Origin: Candidatus Aminicenantota bacterium
Lineage (GTDB): Bacteria > Acidobacteriota > Aminicenantia > Aminicenantales > Aminicenantaceae
DNA length: 7,552 bases
Direction: 5' to 3'
NCBI GenBank assembly: GCA_016926925.1
Contig: JAFGNQ010000020.1
Coordinates: forward strand, 1 to 7,552
Positions 1 through 6,372 of the stretch are shown piece by piece. Position 1 is the first letter of the stretch. The number at the start of each line of letters is the position of its first letter. The position numbers and the translations under genes were made by a program. The notes beneath the pieces were generated by a model. The model was given only the letters and a program-made list of their open reading frames with translations, ran no database searches and was not told the DNA's origin.

Positions 1-2
1 AG

Positions 3-83
3 GCGACAGGCAGCTGCGAAGAAAACCGTGGGCCATGGATTGCAGATGCGGGGGATCGTGTCACATTCCGATCATCGTCTTAA
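3..83 (+). other. Possible 3' end of a convergent gene entering from the left edge (very uncertain)
   Basis: From base 3 one plus-strand frame stays open to a TAA at 81-83 and would end a protein with ...WIADAGDRVTFRSSS. If real, its last codons overlap the end of the MalY-type gene tail to tail. Only 26 codons are visible, no domain can be recognised, and a second plus-strand frame in this stretch is also open for longer, so this may be chance. No terminator hairpin is visible in bases 1-71 for the minus-strand operon that ends at 72. Confidence 0.15.
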
Positions 84-1241
84 GACCGCTGCAATTCGCT
101 GCAGGCCTTCTTCCAAGATTTTTCTCGGGCAGGCGATGTTTATCCGCTGAAAGCCCTCTCCTCCCGGTCCGAATTTAGGGCCGTCGACAAGCCAGATTTT
201 TGCTTCATGCAAAAACAGATCTCTCAATTGCTTGTCCGAGAGCCCGCAGTCACGGAAATCAAGCCAGACGAGATAAGTTCCTTCTAGAGGATAGGCTTTG
301 ACTTGAGGCATATTTTTTTTGATGAAAGATTTCAGATACAAATAATTCGATTCCACATAATCCAGGAGCTGGCCGAGCCATTCTTCTCCCAGGATGTAGG
401 CCGCTTCCAGGGCAACGATTCCGAACATATTCGAGAGCATCAGGCCGGTCCGACTGAGACTTTTCTTGAAGAGCCGGCGTCGGTTTTTGTCAGGTATGAT
501 CGCATATCCCACTTCCAGCCCTGCGATATTGAAAGTTTTTGTCGGTGCATTGCATGTGACCGTGATGTTTGCGATCTCAGGGGATAAGGCAGCCGTTGGG
601 GTGTGCTTGTGTCCGCTCATAACAAGGTCGGCATGGATTTCGTCCGAGACAAGGACGATATCGTGCTCGAGGCAGATCTCAGCCAGCAGCAGCAGCTCTT
701 CTTTCGTCCATACCCTTCCTACCGGATTGTGCGGGCTGCAGAGAACCAGCATCTTCGTTCCTGGATCAATGATGCTTTTGAGATGTGTGTAGTCCATAAC
801 ATAGCGGCCGGCATCTATCTTCAGAGGATTATTGAGCACAGTGCGGTCGTTGCTCCGAATGACTTCCGGAAAAGGGTAATAAACCGGCTGCTGGATGATC
901 ACCTTATCACCGGGAGCCGTGTAAGCCTGAATGGAAATGCACAGTGCGGTAATCACTCCGGGAGTAAAGGCGATCCATTCTTGTTCGACATCCCATTTGA
1001 ACCTCTTTTTCATCCATAACACAACAGCCTCGTAGTAAGATTCGGGTTTATCCGTATAACCGTAGATTCCGTGATCGACTCTTTTCCTCAAAGCATCAAT
1101 GACCGGCTGGGGCGCCGTGAAGTCCATGTCCGCAACCCACATGGGGAGAACCTCCCGCACTCCGACTCTTTTTTCGGAAGAGTCCCATTTCATGGAACAG
1201 GTTCCCCTTCGTTCGATAATTTTGTCAAAATCGTACTTCAT
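72..1241 (-). CDS. MalY/PatB family PLP-dependent aminotransferase-like enzyme (probable cystathionine beta-lyase / C-S lyase)
   Basis: A complete 389-residue protein, the usual length for MalY of E. coli and PatB of Bacillus. This branch of fold-type I PLP enzymes cleaves C-S bonds in cystathionine or cysteine to give pyruvate, ammonia and a thiol, in the cytoplasm. Family marks seen: WVADMDF near residue 35, NPVGR at 172-176, SDEIHADL at 199-206 with the PLP-pyridine aspartate D200, TKTFNIAGL with the Schiff-base lysine K235, and RINIACPR with the carboxylate-binding arginine R366. The ATG follows a GGAG with a 5-base gap. It starts 17 bases after the stop of the M1 peptidase on the same strand, so the two are probably co-transcribed with this gene second. 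I cannot tell a biosynthetic beta-lyase from a cysteine desulfhydrase or a pure aminotransferase by sequence. The enzyme family is secure and the substrate is not. Confidence 0.93.
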   Translation of the reverse strand: MKYDFDKIIERRGTCSMKWDSSEKRVGVREVLPMWVADMDFTAPQPVIDALRKRVDHGIYGYTDKPESYYEAVVLWMKKRFKWDVEQEWIAFTPGVITALCISIQAYTAPGDKVIIQQPVYYPFPEVIRSNDRTVLNNPLKIDAGRYVMDYTHLKSIIDPGTKMLVLCSPHNPVGRVWTKEELLLLAEICLEHDIVLVSDEIHADLVMSGHKHTPTAALSPEIANITVTCNAPTKTFNIAGLEVGYAIIPDKNRRRLFKKSLSRTGLMLSNMFGIVALEAAYILGEEWLGQLLDYVESNYLYLKSFIKKNMPQVKAYPLEGTYLVWLDFRDCGLSDKQLRDLFLHEAKIWLVDGPKFGPGGEGFQRINIACPRKILEEGLQRIAAVLRR

Positions 1242-1258
1242 CTTTTCTCCGGTTTATC

Positions 1259-3247
1259 TCAGCTTCCCAAAAGGCTTAGAACCTCGAGTCCATGCTGGAT
1301 CCAAAGCATCCATTTGTATGTCCATTTTAAAGGGGCGGCAGCGTTGGGATTCAGCGTCTGGCTGTTGTTGGTTCGATTCACATCGATGACCAGTTTGAAC
1401 TCCGGATCAATTACGGCTTTTTCCAGTTTGGAGGGTCCCTGATACACAAATCTCTTCCATCTGTACTGACCGTCCCATGTCTCGAGAATTTCGCTTCCAT
1501 CTTCAAATACAACGAGAACTTCAACGGGGATCTTCACTTCGCCCAAACGGCGCACACAGACTTCACTCCTGTATTCCGTGTCTTGCTCCTTGGGTCCTGC
1601 TTTTTCGATATACTTATCGCTCAGCCATCCCGTCGGCCTTTTTTTCCTCTGCGAGATGATTTTTCCGACAGCATAGTCCAGCTTTCCCGAACCGTGAACG
1701 AATTGGTCGAGAAACCAGCTCATGTCCTGTCCCGCATATAGGGAGACGATGGCGTAAAAATCTTCGGGCTTGGGATGTTTGAACCAGTTTTCGGTGGAAT
1801 ACGCCTTGATCATTTTGTTGAATGTTTCCCTGCCGAGATACCGCTGGAGAGTTCTCAACATCAGTTCCGCTTTGGAATACGAATTGGCAAAATAGCTGTT
1901 GGAACTCAGGAAATTCCAGGTGTAGTTCTGCATGATATCCATGTCATATGTCCGTCGATGCGAGGATATTCCTTTCAATTCGATCGGGGTGCGTGCTTCC
2001 TTGAATATTGCGGGAATCCCGAAGTAAAACCGATACATGAAGGGATTTCCGTATGCAGCGTGGTACACTTCCGAGTCGAGAAAGGAGGTGAATCCTTCGT
2101 CCATCCAGGCGTCCTCGAATTCATTCGTTCCCACGAGTCCGTAGAAATAGCCGTGTCCGAATTCATGGATGGTGACTCCTTCAGGTTGGGGAATTCCCTT
2201 TCGGGTCAAGAAATAGGTGCCCCCCGTGAACAGCGTAGGATATTCCATCCCGCCGCTGCGGCTGTTGTAAGCAGGGTCCACGCAGGTAACCGTGGTGTAT
2301 GGGTAATCTCCGTACCAAAGGCTGCAGTGTTTGAGGGCATTTTTGGTGGCGTTCATGTAGCGGTCTTTCTGGTTTTTGTGATACGGCTGCAGCAGGAGTG
2401 TGATTTCGGTCGATTTCCCGGGGCTGAACTGAAAACTCTCCCGGAATTCGAGATAGTGAGGACTGGCCGTCCAGGCAAAGTCATGCACACTGTGTTGGAC
2501 AAAGCGGTGCGTGGTTGTTCCGTCACTGTTCGTTTGTTGATCGCGATGCTCGCCGGTGGCGCCGATCTTATAATGCGAGGGGAGGGTGATCCTGATGTCG
2601 TACGTGCCGTAGTCCGCGAAAAAATTGGTCGTGGCGTGGAATTGGTGGCAATTCCATCGGCCTGCGCTGAAAACACCGATCTTAGGAAACCATTGGGCAA
2701 TGAAGAAGCTGTCTCGGTAAACACCTGTACGATGTATGGGCTTGGGAATTTTCGAATGAAAATCGATATGGAGAATGATCGTATCCCCGGCTGACACAGG
2801 CTGCGGAAGCCCGACGGACATGACAGTCTGGTCAAAGGTGTTATCGTCATCCGGTTGCCGGAATTGTACCGTCGGAGTGAGGTCATACTCTTCGGTGTTT
2901 TCCACATCAACCAGCCGGATGGAATCGATCCGGATGTAGCCCCAATCGTCCCTATTGTTTTTGTAGAAATTGGGGCCCCACCTGTCCGTACCTTCCACAA
3001 GAAAATCGGTCCTGCTGTTTTGAAAGGCATTCCAGTAAAGATGGAACCAGAGCTCATCCGCAGCATGTTCGGTGCTGTTGGTCCAGCTGATAATTTCTTT
3101 GGCTGTGATGGCCTTCTGCTCTGTATCCAGCTTTACATCCATGGTGTAATTCGCAATCTGGTCACACAAAGGATCCTCGGATAGAAGCGGGATTGCCAGA
3201 AAGCTCATTGCGCTTAAAAATATGAGGATATTCCATTTCCGGATCAA
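1259..3247 (-). CDS. Secreted M1 family zinc metallopeptidase (aminopeptidase N-like)
   Basis: A 662-residue protein. Residues 1-23 form a Sec-type signal peptide (MIRKWN, then a hydrophobic run to about LL), so it should act outside the cytoplasmic membrane; no lipobox or later membrane helix is visible. An N-terminal beta-rich region (about 28-280) precedes the catalytic domain. GGMEYP at 332-337 is the exopeptidase motif that binds the free N-terminus. HEFGH at 361-365 plus E384, 18 residues on, are the zinc ligands with general base E362. Y457 in NSYSKAELML is the likely transition-state tyrosine. All catalytic residues are present. The C-terminal ~130 residues (about 530-662) are beta-like and lack the long helical domain of classical PepN (~870 residues), so this is the short M1 form. 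The start is TTG at 3247-3245, supported by GGAGG six bases upstream (3254-3258). It is the first gene of a probable operon with the downstream MalY-type enzyme. Substrate preference is unknown. Confidence 0.95.
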   Translation of the reverse strand: MIRKWNILIFLSAMSFLAIPLLSEDPLCDQIANYTMDVKLDTEQKAITAKEIISWTNSTEHAADELWFHLYWNAFQNSRTDFLVEGTDRWGPNFYKNNRDDWGYIRIDSIRLVDVENTEEYDLTPTVQFRQPDDDNTFDQTVMSVGLPQPVSAGDTIILHIDFHSKIPKPIHRTGVYRDSFFIAQWFPKIGVFSAGRWNCHQFHATTNFFADYGTYDIRITLPSHYKIGATGEHRDQQTNSDGTTTHRFVQHSVHDFAWTASPHYLEFRESFQFSPGKSTEITLLLQPYHKNQKDRYMNATKNALKHCSLWYGDYPYTTVTCVDPAYNSRSGGMEYPTLFTGGTYFLTRKGIPQPEGVTIHEFGHGYFYGLVGTNEFEDAWMDEGFTSFLDSEVYHAAYGNPFMYRFYFGIPAIFKEARTPIELKGISSHRRTYDMDIMQNYTWNFLSSNSYFANSYSKAELMLRTLQRYLGRETFNKMIKAYSTENWFKHPKPEDFYAIVSLYAGQDMSWFLDQFVHGSGKLDYAVGKIISQRKKRPTGWLSDKYIEKAGPKEQDTEYRSEVCVRRLGEVKIPVEVLVVFEDGSEILETWDGQYRWKRFVYQGPSKLEKAVIDPEFKLVIDVNRTNNSQTLNPNAAAPLKWTYKWMLWIQHGLEVLSLLGS

Positions 3248-3422
3248 TCTCTTCCTCCAAATTCTATTTTCGCCATGATATTACCATGTCTGCCAAGGAT
3301 ATGTTAATATGAAAAAAATATTTTAAAAATGCAAGATAAAAGAGCATTAAGAACCGCTCCCATTCAGTAGCTCACTCTGAATGCCCTAAAATCTTTGAAA
3401 ATGTCCATGGGATAAGCAGCGG

Positions 3423-3629
3423 ATGCATTTATGCATAATGAATCGCCCCAAATTTTTCTCAATAAAACTCCTTAGCGGAAACTTGGATGTGAATATCCGG
3501 CTGGAGAATTTGACTAATAGGAGTTTAAGCGGTATTTTATTAGAAAAGCTCAGAAAAAGGGATATGACGAATGTTTATTTGGATAAGCGATTACAGATGT
3601 GTTTTTATGATTGGGATTTCCGGAAATAA
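3423..3629 (+). CDS. Doubtful 68-codon open frame (hypothetical)
   Basis: ATG at 3423 (or 3438) to TAA at 3627-3629 gives a 68-residue basic peptide (…SGILLEKLRKRDMTNVYLDKRL…) that I do not recognise. Its codons do not look absurd and it ends 24 bases before the ABM-like gene, which would suit an operon. Against it: no SD sequence stands before either ATG, the region is AT-rich, and the best promoter in the region (3510-3538) lies inside the frame, which would leave its start untranscribed. It could also be the decayed end of an older gene. I keep it only as a low-confidence candidate. Confidence 0.15.
   Translation: MHLCIMNRPKFFSIKLLSGNLDVNIRLENLTNRSLSGILLEKLRKRDMTNVYLDKRLQMCFYDWDFRK
3465..3526. 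repeat. 8-bp inverted repeat AAACTCCT / AGGAGTTT around the rightward promoter
   Basis: The arms are at 3465-3472 and 3519-3526, with centres 54 bp apart. Each arm is followed within a few bases by AGCGG (3474-3478 and 3528-3532). The right arm sits between the -35 and -10 of the promoter at 3510-3538. Between the arms lies a small hairpin, GGAT/ATCC with a 6-base loop. It could be a split operator, or a cruciform or RNA stem. A repeat of this length can arise by chance in AT-rich DNA. Confidence 0.3.
3510..3538 (+). promoter_or_regulatory. Sigma70-like promoter for the ABM-like gene
   Basis: TTGACT (3510-3515, five of six to TTGACA), a 17-base spacer, and TATTTT (3533-3538, four of six to TATAAT). 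Transcription would begin near 3545, giving a leader of about 108 bases before the GTG at 3654. It lies in AT-rich intergenic DNA in the right orientation. Consensus matching only; no start-site data. Confidence 0.5.
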
Positions 3630-3653
3630 AATCAGCTGAAGGAGGAAAGGACT

Positions 3654-3947
3654 GTGTTTGCCAGAATTACAACGATGCAATTCAAGATAGATAAAATTGA
3701 TGATGCTTTGAAGATTTACCATGAGAGCATCGTTCCCACGGCTCAGTCTCAGAAAGGTTTCAAGAAGATTTATCTTTTCTTGGACCGGGAGACGGGAAAG
3801 GGGATGTCTATCGCTCTGTGGAAAGGCAAAGAAGACGCTATTGCCAACGAAAAAAGCCTCTATTATCAAGAACAAATCATCAAGCTCATGCCCTTTTTCA
3901 AAGCAAATCCAATCCGGGAGGGATTTGAGGTCGAGACAGACGTTTAA
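3654..3947 (+). CDS. Small ABM-like dimeric alpha/beta-barrel protein (putative antibiotic biosynthesis monooxygenase superfamily)
   Basis: A complete 97-residue cytoplasmic protein without signal or membrane segment. The pattern fits the ferredoxin-like ABM fold: an N-terminal strand (FARITTMQFK), a helix (IDDALKIYHESIVPTAQSQ), a glycine-containing turn and strand pair (GFKKIYLFLDRETGKGMSIALWKG), then a helix with the YYQEQI segment and a last strand (REGFEVETDV). Members form dimeric barrels; some are quinol or heme oxygenases, but many have no known activity, and no cofactor residue can be assigned here. The start is GTG at 3654, chosen because AAGGAGG stands 8 bases before it (3639-3645). 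It appears to be a one-gene unit with its own promoter at 3510-3538 and a terminator-like hairpin about 115 bases downstream. The fold assignment is good; the word monooxygenase should not be taken as a function. Confidence 0.82.
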   Translation: MFARITTMQFKIDKIDDALKIYHESIVPTAQSQKGFKKIYLFLDRETGKGMSIALWKGKEDAIANEKSLYYQEQIIKLMPFFKANPIREGFEVETDV

Positions 3948-4060
3948 CCCGAATCATTCTAAAGACCTGCCGACACATAAATTCATAAGACTTTATTTTC
4001 AATCATCGGCAGTTCTTCCCTCCGGCGAGTCGATCTTGCCGCATCGGCATCGTTGCAGCC

Positions 4061-4086
4061 AAACCCGGCACAATTTTCCGGGTTTT
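4061..4086 (+). terminator. Probable intrinsic terminator after the ABM-like gene
   Basis: A perfect 8-bp stem, AAACCCGG (4061-4068) with CCGGGTTT (4078-4085), and a 9-base loop, running into TTTT then AAGTTT. The stem holds five G-C pairs and the T run is short and interrupted, so it is a modest terminator. It lies 113 bases past the stop at 3947 and just ahead of the promoter at 4108, which is a sensible place to isolate the two units. Confidence 0.5.
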
Positions 4087-4107
4087 AAGTTTCTGGAGGG
4101 AATCCTG

Positions 4108-4136
4108 TTGACTCTAACCTGTGGAACCGCTATCCT
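4108..4136 (+). promoter_or_regulatory. Sigma70-like promoter for the glycosyltransferase-methyltransferase unit
   Basis: TTGACT (4108-4113), a 17-base spacer and TATCCT (4131-4136); five and four of six consensus matches. Transcription would begin near 4143, leaving a leader of about 90 bases before the ATG at 4233. The same -35 hexamer and spacer occur at 3510. The TTG at 4108-4110 could instead be a start codon (see the leader-ORF entry); the two readings exclude each other if this is the only promoter. Confidence 0.45.
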
Positions 4137-4236
4137 GAATCCTCTCAGCCTGACGGGAAAAACAAAAAACATGATAGGCTGGAGTCGGGAACGCATCTAT
4201 GAATTCAAGCCGTTAAGGCGGGCATTCTCATCATGA
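4108..4236 (+). CDS. Doubtful 42-residue leader ORF overlapping the glycosyltransferase start
   Basis: TTG at 4108 follows GGAGGG (4095-4100) with an ideal 7-base gap and opens a frame that ends in TGA at 4234-4236. It overlaps the glycosyltransferase ATG as ATGA, the classical arrangement for translational coupling. The 42-residue product is basic at its end (…YEFKPLRRAFSS) and matches nothing I know. The glycosyltransferase's own SD is poor, which makes coupling attractive. Against it: the TTG is also the start of a good -35 box, and short frames with a chance SD are common. Confidence 0.2.
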   Translation: MTLTCGTAILNPLSLTGKTKNMIGWSRERIYEFKPLRRAFSS

Positions 4237-5528
4237 AAAAATTGAAAATTTTGATTTCTGCTTTTGCCTTCGATCCGAGAGAACCCATGTTTATCGAATA
4301 CTCGGCCGGCTATGTGGCATGGAAGATGGTTGAGCAAATCACCAATTTTTGTGATGTTTGTGTGGTCACCACCCAGGAATACAGAGACATCATTTTGGAA
4401 GCGCTCTCTGATGGGCATCTTCCCGGGGTTTCCATCCATTTTGTCAATGTCCCATCAAGCTACAGCCGGTTGAAAAAAACTCTTTACGGCAAATACAGGA
4501 GATCCGTCGTCTGGCATAGGCAAGCTATGGAATATTCGAAACATCTCTACGCCGAATCGGCATTCGATGCCGCTCATCATCTTTTTCTCGGCCCTGATCG
4601 GCTGCCTGTTCATTCGGGTGCTTCGCCTGCGCTACCCTTTGTTTGGGGACCTCTGCCTGGGGATGTTAAAAAATCGAGTGCTCTTCGAAGGATCGATTCT
4701 AAAATGAGTTCACTCCGAAACGGATGGGAACATGCGATGCATTGGCTGACCGGACATCACTGCATGTACAAAAAAAGCGCACAATCAGCGAGAGCCATTC
4801 TCGTCAGCGATCCTGAGGCTGTATTGCAATTCCCAAAAATCGATAAACGAAAAATCCATATTTTCCCTTACTATGGCTTGGATTCTTATTCCGCAATATT
4901 TGAGAAGAAAACCCGAAAGAGACGGAACCTGTTCACTGTGATCAGTGCCGGATCCTTCCAGCGAGAGAGCGGATTTGATCTCCTTATCAAGGCGTTCCAT
5001 CTTTTCGAGCGCATATGCCCCAAATCCGTGCTTCTCCTGTTCGGAGACGGTCCCGAAAAAATTCAGTGTGAACGCATCATTCAAAAAAGGAAACTGCAGG
5101 ATAAAATCCATATCCATCCCTCGCAGGAGAAGTCGTCGATGAGAGAGAAAATGCATGAGGGCGATGTCTTTGTGAACCTCTCGCAGAGGGAAGATGGGAG
5201 CGCTTGGATCATCGAATCCATGGCTGCAGGCTTGCCGGTGGTGAGCCTGCATGTCGGAGGAGCCGGTTACCTCAATCAAGGCGATTGGATTATCAAAGTG
5301 AAAGCCGGAAGCCGGGAGCATTTAACCCGCGGTATCGCACAAGCTCTGGAAAAGCTCTTCTCCGAAGGGAGGTTGAGAAAAAAAATGGCGAGAGCTGCAG
5401 CCAGGAATGCGGCAAACTGCACCTGGGACCGGCTGGGCAAAAAATTGCAGAGAGTCTATGGTGAAGCCTTTTTACAAGAAGAGGATGTCCTTTTCTCCAG
5501 AAAAGGGAAGGATCGGTTTTCTTATTGA
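4233..5528 (+). CDS. GT4-like (GT-B fold) glycosyltransferase
   Basis: A complete 431-residue cytoplasmic or membrane-associated enzyme that should transfer a sugar from a nucleotide-sugar donor to a glycan or lipid acceptor. The N-terminal acceptor domain starts with the strand KILISAFAF and contains VWGPLPG at 138-144, as in many GT4 enzymes. The C-terminal donor domain starts near residue 233 (FTVISAGSF), with LLLFGDGPEK at 267-276 and EDGSAWIIESMAAGLPVVS, whose E320 and E328 form the family E-x7-E motif. Odd: the usual Lys-Gly after the first donor-domain strand reads Ser-Gly (S246-G247), so one expected phosphate-binding lysine is absent, although R244 is near. The ATG has only a weak AAGGCGGG at 4215-4222. 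An in-frame stop at 4200-4202 limits any earlier start. The methyltransferase follows after 6 bases. The product is probably surface or exopolysaccharide or a glycolipid; donor and acceptor are unknown. Confidence 0.92.
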   Translation: MKKLKILISAFAFDPREPMFIEYSAGYVAWKMVEQITNFCDVCVVTTQEYRDIILEALSDGHLPGVSIHFVNVPSSYSRLKKTLYGKYRRSVVWHRQAMEYSKHLYAESAFDAAHHLFLGPDRLPVHSGASPALPFVWGPLPGDVKKSSALRRIDSKMSSLRNGWEHAMHWLTGHHCMYKKSAQSARAILVSDPEAVLQFPKIDKRKIHIFPYYGLDSYSAIFEKKTRKRRNLFTVISAGSFQRESGFDLLIKAFHLFERICPKSVLLLFGDGPEKIQCERIIQKRKLQDKIHIHPSQEKSSMREKMHEGDVFVNLSQREDGSAWIIESMAAGLPVVSLHVGGAGYLNQGDWIIKVKAGSREHLTRGIAQALEKLFSEGRLRKKMARAAARNAANCTWDRLGKKLQRVYGEAFLQEEDVLFSRKGKDRFSY

Positions 5529-5534
5529 AATGAT

Positions 5535-6185
5535 TTGGAAAATTACCTCCGTACCGTCCCTATAATGCGGATGACCCGAATTTATTTGTCCGGAAGACTT
5601 TATGACTGGTTTATAGAGCCGCTTGTCGGCAATATCAGGCAATACGTGGGGCGTCTGGTGAGCGAATACGAGCTTTCACCCATCCTCGATATCTGTTGCG
5701 GGACCGCCACCCAAACTCACATCTTGAATTCGAAGGGTTATAGGGCCTTTGGCTTGGACCTCAGTTTGCAGGCAGTGAAATACGCCGTCTGGAAGAACCC
5801 GCAAGTTCCGGTTATCTGCGCCGATGCGACACAAAGCCCGTTTAAGAAGGCTTCCTTCAAGGGAATTGTCCTTTCCTTTTCGCTGCACGACAAGTCCCCG
5901 GCTGAACGAAATGTTATCATGGTAGAGGCGAAAAGACTCCTAGATCCTGGGGGTAAAATGATATTTGTTGACTATGAATGTCCATGGAGCCGGCGGTCTC
6001 GGCTGGGGGCATTTCCACTTTATCTCATCGAGCTGACGGCTGGAGGGGCACACTTCAGGAATTACCGTCAATTTCTTAAGCAGGGAGGGCTCCGCTCCTT
6101 CATCCGGATGCATGATTTAATCGAGGTTTCAAGGCAGGATATGGCTTGGCGTACAGTGGCCGTAGCGGTCGCCAGGCTGCCGTAG
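5535..6185 (+). CDS. Class I SAM-dependent methyltransferase (UbiE-like, Methyltransf_11 type)
   Basis: 216 residues if read from TTG at 5535, six bases after the glycosyltransferase stop. ATG at 5568 or 5574 would give 205 or 203 residues and lose nothing recognisable. None of these starts has a clear SD, so translation probably depends on ribosomes finishing the upstream gene. Motifs from the TTG: SAM-binding LDICCGTATQT at 51-61, acidic D75 at the end of strand 2 (AFGLDLS), D97 in CADATQSPF, FSLHD at 115-119, then LLDPGGKMIFVDYE at 135-148. The start LYDWFIEPLVG and the tail LTAGGAHFRNYRQFLKQGGL resemble UbiE-like or lipid-type methyltransferases; the tail is where the acceptor should bind. 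The substrate cannot be read from the sequence. Its pairing with a glycosyltransferase suggests methylation of a glycan, a glycolipid or its carrier. Confidence 0.88.
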   Translation: MENYLRTVPIMRMTRIYLSGRLYDWFIEPLVGNIRQYVGRLVSEYELSPILDICCGTATQTHILNSKGYRAFGLDLSLQAVKYAVWKNPQVPVICADATQSPFKKASFKGIVLSFSLHDKSPAERNVIMVEAKRLLDPGGKMIFVDYECPWSRRSRLGAFPLYLIELTAGGAHFRNYRQFLKQGGLRSFIRMHDLIEVSRQDMAWRTVAVAVARLP

Positions 6186-6211
6186 ATCTAACTACCTATC
6201 TGATTCACTTT

Positions 6212-6238
6212 ATTGCTTTTTGAGTAATCCTTTTTTTT
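6212..6238 (+). terminator. Weak intrinsic terminator after the methyltransferase
   Basis: ATTGCTT (6212-6218) can pair with GAGTAAT (6222-6228), including two G-T pairs, around a 3-base loop. CC and eight T (6231-6238) follow. The T run is good and the stem is weak and AT-rich. It lies 27 bases after the stop at 6185. Confidence 0.4.
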
Positions 6239-6265
6239 CGTTGAACCACACTCCGAGTTTCCGTA

Positions 6266-6294
6266 TTGATTTTGCTCTGTATTTTTCATAAGAT
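6266..6294 (+). promoter_or_regulatory. Sigma70-like promoter for ogt
   Basis: TTGATT (6266-6271), a 17-base spacer and TAAGAT (6289-6294), each four of six to consensus. Transcription would start near 6301 and leave about 70 bases before the GTG at 6373. It stands just past the T-rich terminator. Consensus matching only. Confidence 0.4.
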
Positions 6295-6372
6295 GAAAGC
6301 TCGCGTTTCCGGCCGTTTCGATGCATGAACAATTCCGGATATATCCATTATGAAATACAGGACGGAGGACCA

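Larger units (their letters stand above)
3248..3653. other. AT-rich divergent intergenic region
   Basis: These 406 bp separate the leftward peptidase/MalY operon from the rightward ABM-like gene and should hold both promoters. The rightward promoter is clear (3510-3538, separate entry). For the leftward operon the best I find is TTGCAT (3334-3329), 17 bases, CATATT (3311-3306) on the minus strand, in a run of A and T; it is weak. Other structure: a perfect 7-bp inverted repeat CATTCAG/CTGAATG (3361-3367, 3377-3383, 9-base loop) and two ATGCAT palindromes two bases apart (3423-3436). An 8-bp inverted repeat also has arms at 3465-3472 and 3519-3526. A 68-codon frame (3423-3629) also crosses it, with little support. 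Confidence 0.6.
3948..4232. other. Intergenic region before the glycosyltransferase
   Basis: 285 bp without a secure gene. It contains the hairpin at 4061-4086, the GGAGGG at 4095-4100, the promoter-like pair at 4108-4136 and the weak SD at 4215-4222. Bases 3948-4060 show nothing recognisable: a frame running on from the ABM-like gene region is a shadow, and the minus strand has only a short frame lacking family features. Confidence 0.5.

Noticed and set aside
1775..2794. Long plus-strand open frame (339 codons) opposite the peptidase gene
   Set aside because: It is antisense to a protein with complete M1 catalytic motifs, has no recognisable domain and mirrors the codon pattern of the real gene.
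3361..3383. CATTCAG/CTGAATG hairpin considered as a terminator
   Set aside because: No T run on either side and both flanking genes point away from it; at most an operator-like site.
3423..3436. Two ATGCAT palindromes two bases apart
   Set aside because: Short, AT-rich and not placed near a promoter element; chance is a sufficient explanation.
3721..4107. Plus-strand frame running from inside the ABM-like gene into the intergenic region
   Set aside because: It overlaps a well-supported gene in another frame and has no SD or domain. Only its last part (4108-4236) has a plausible start and is listed separately.
4785..5321. Minus-strand open frame of 178 codons inside the glycosyltransferase
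   Set aside because: Fully antisense to the donor domain with E-x7-E; no family features of its own.
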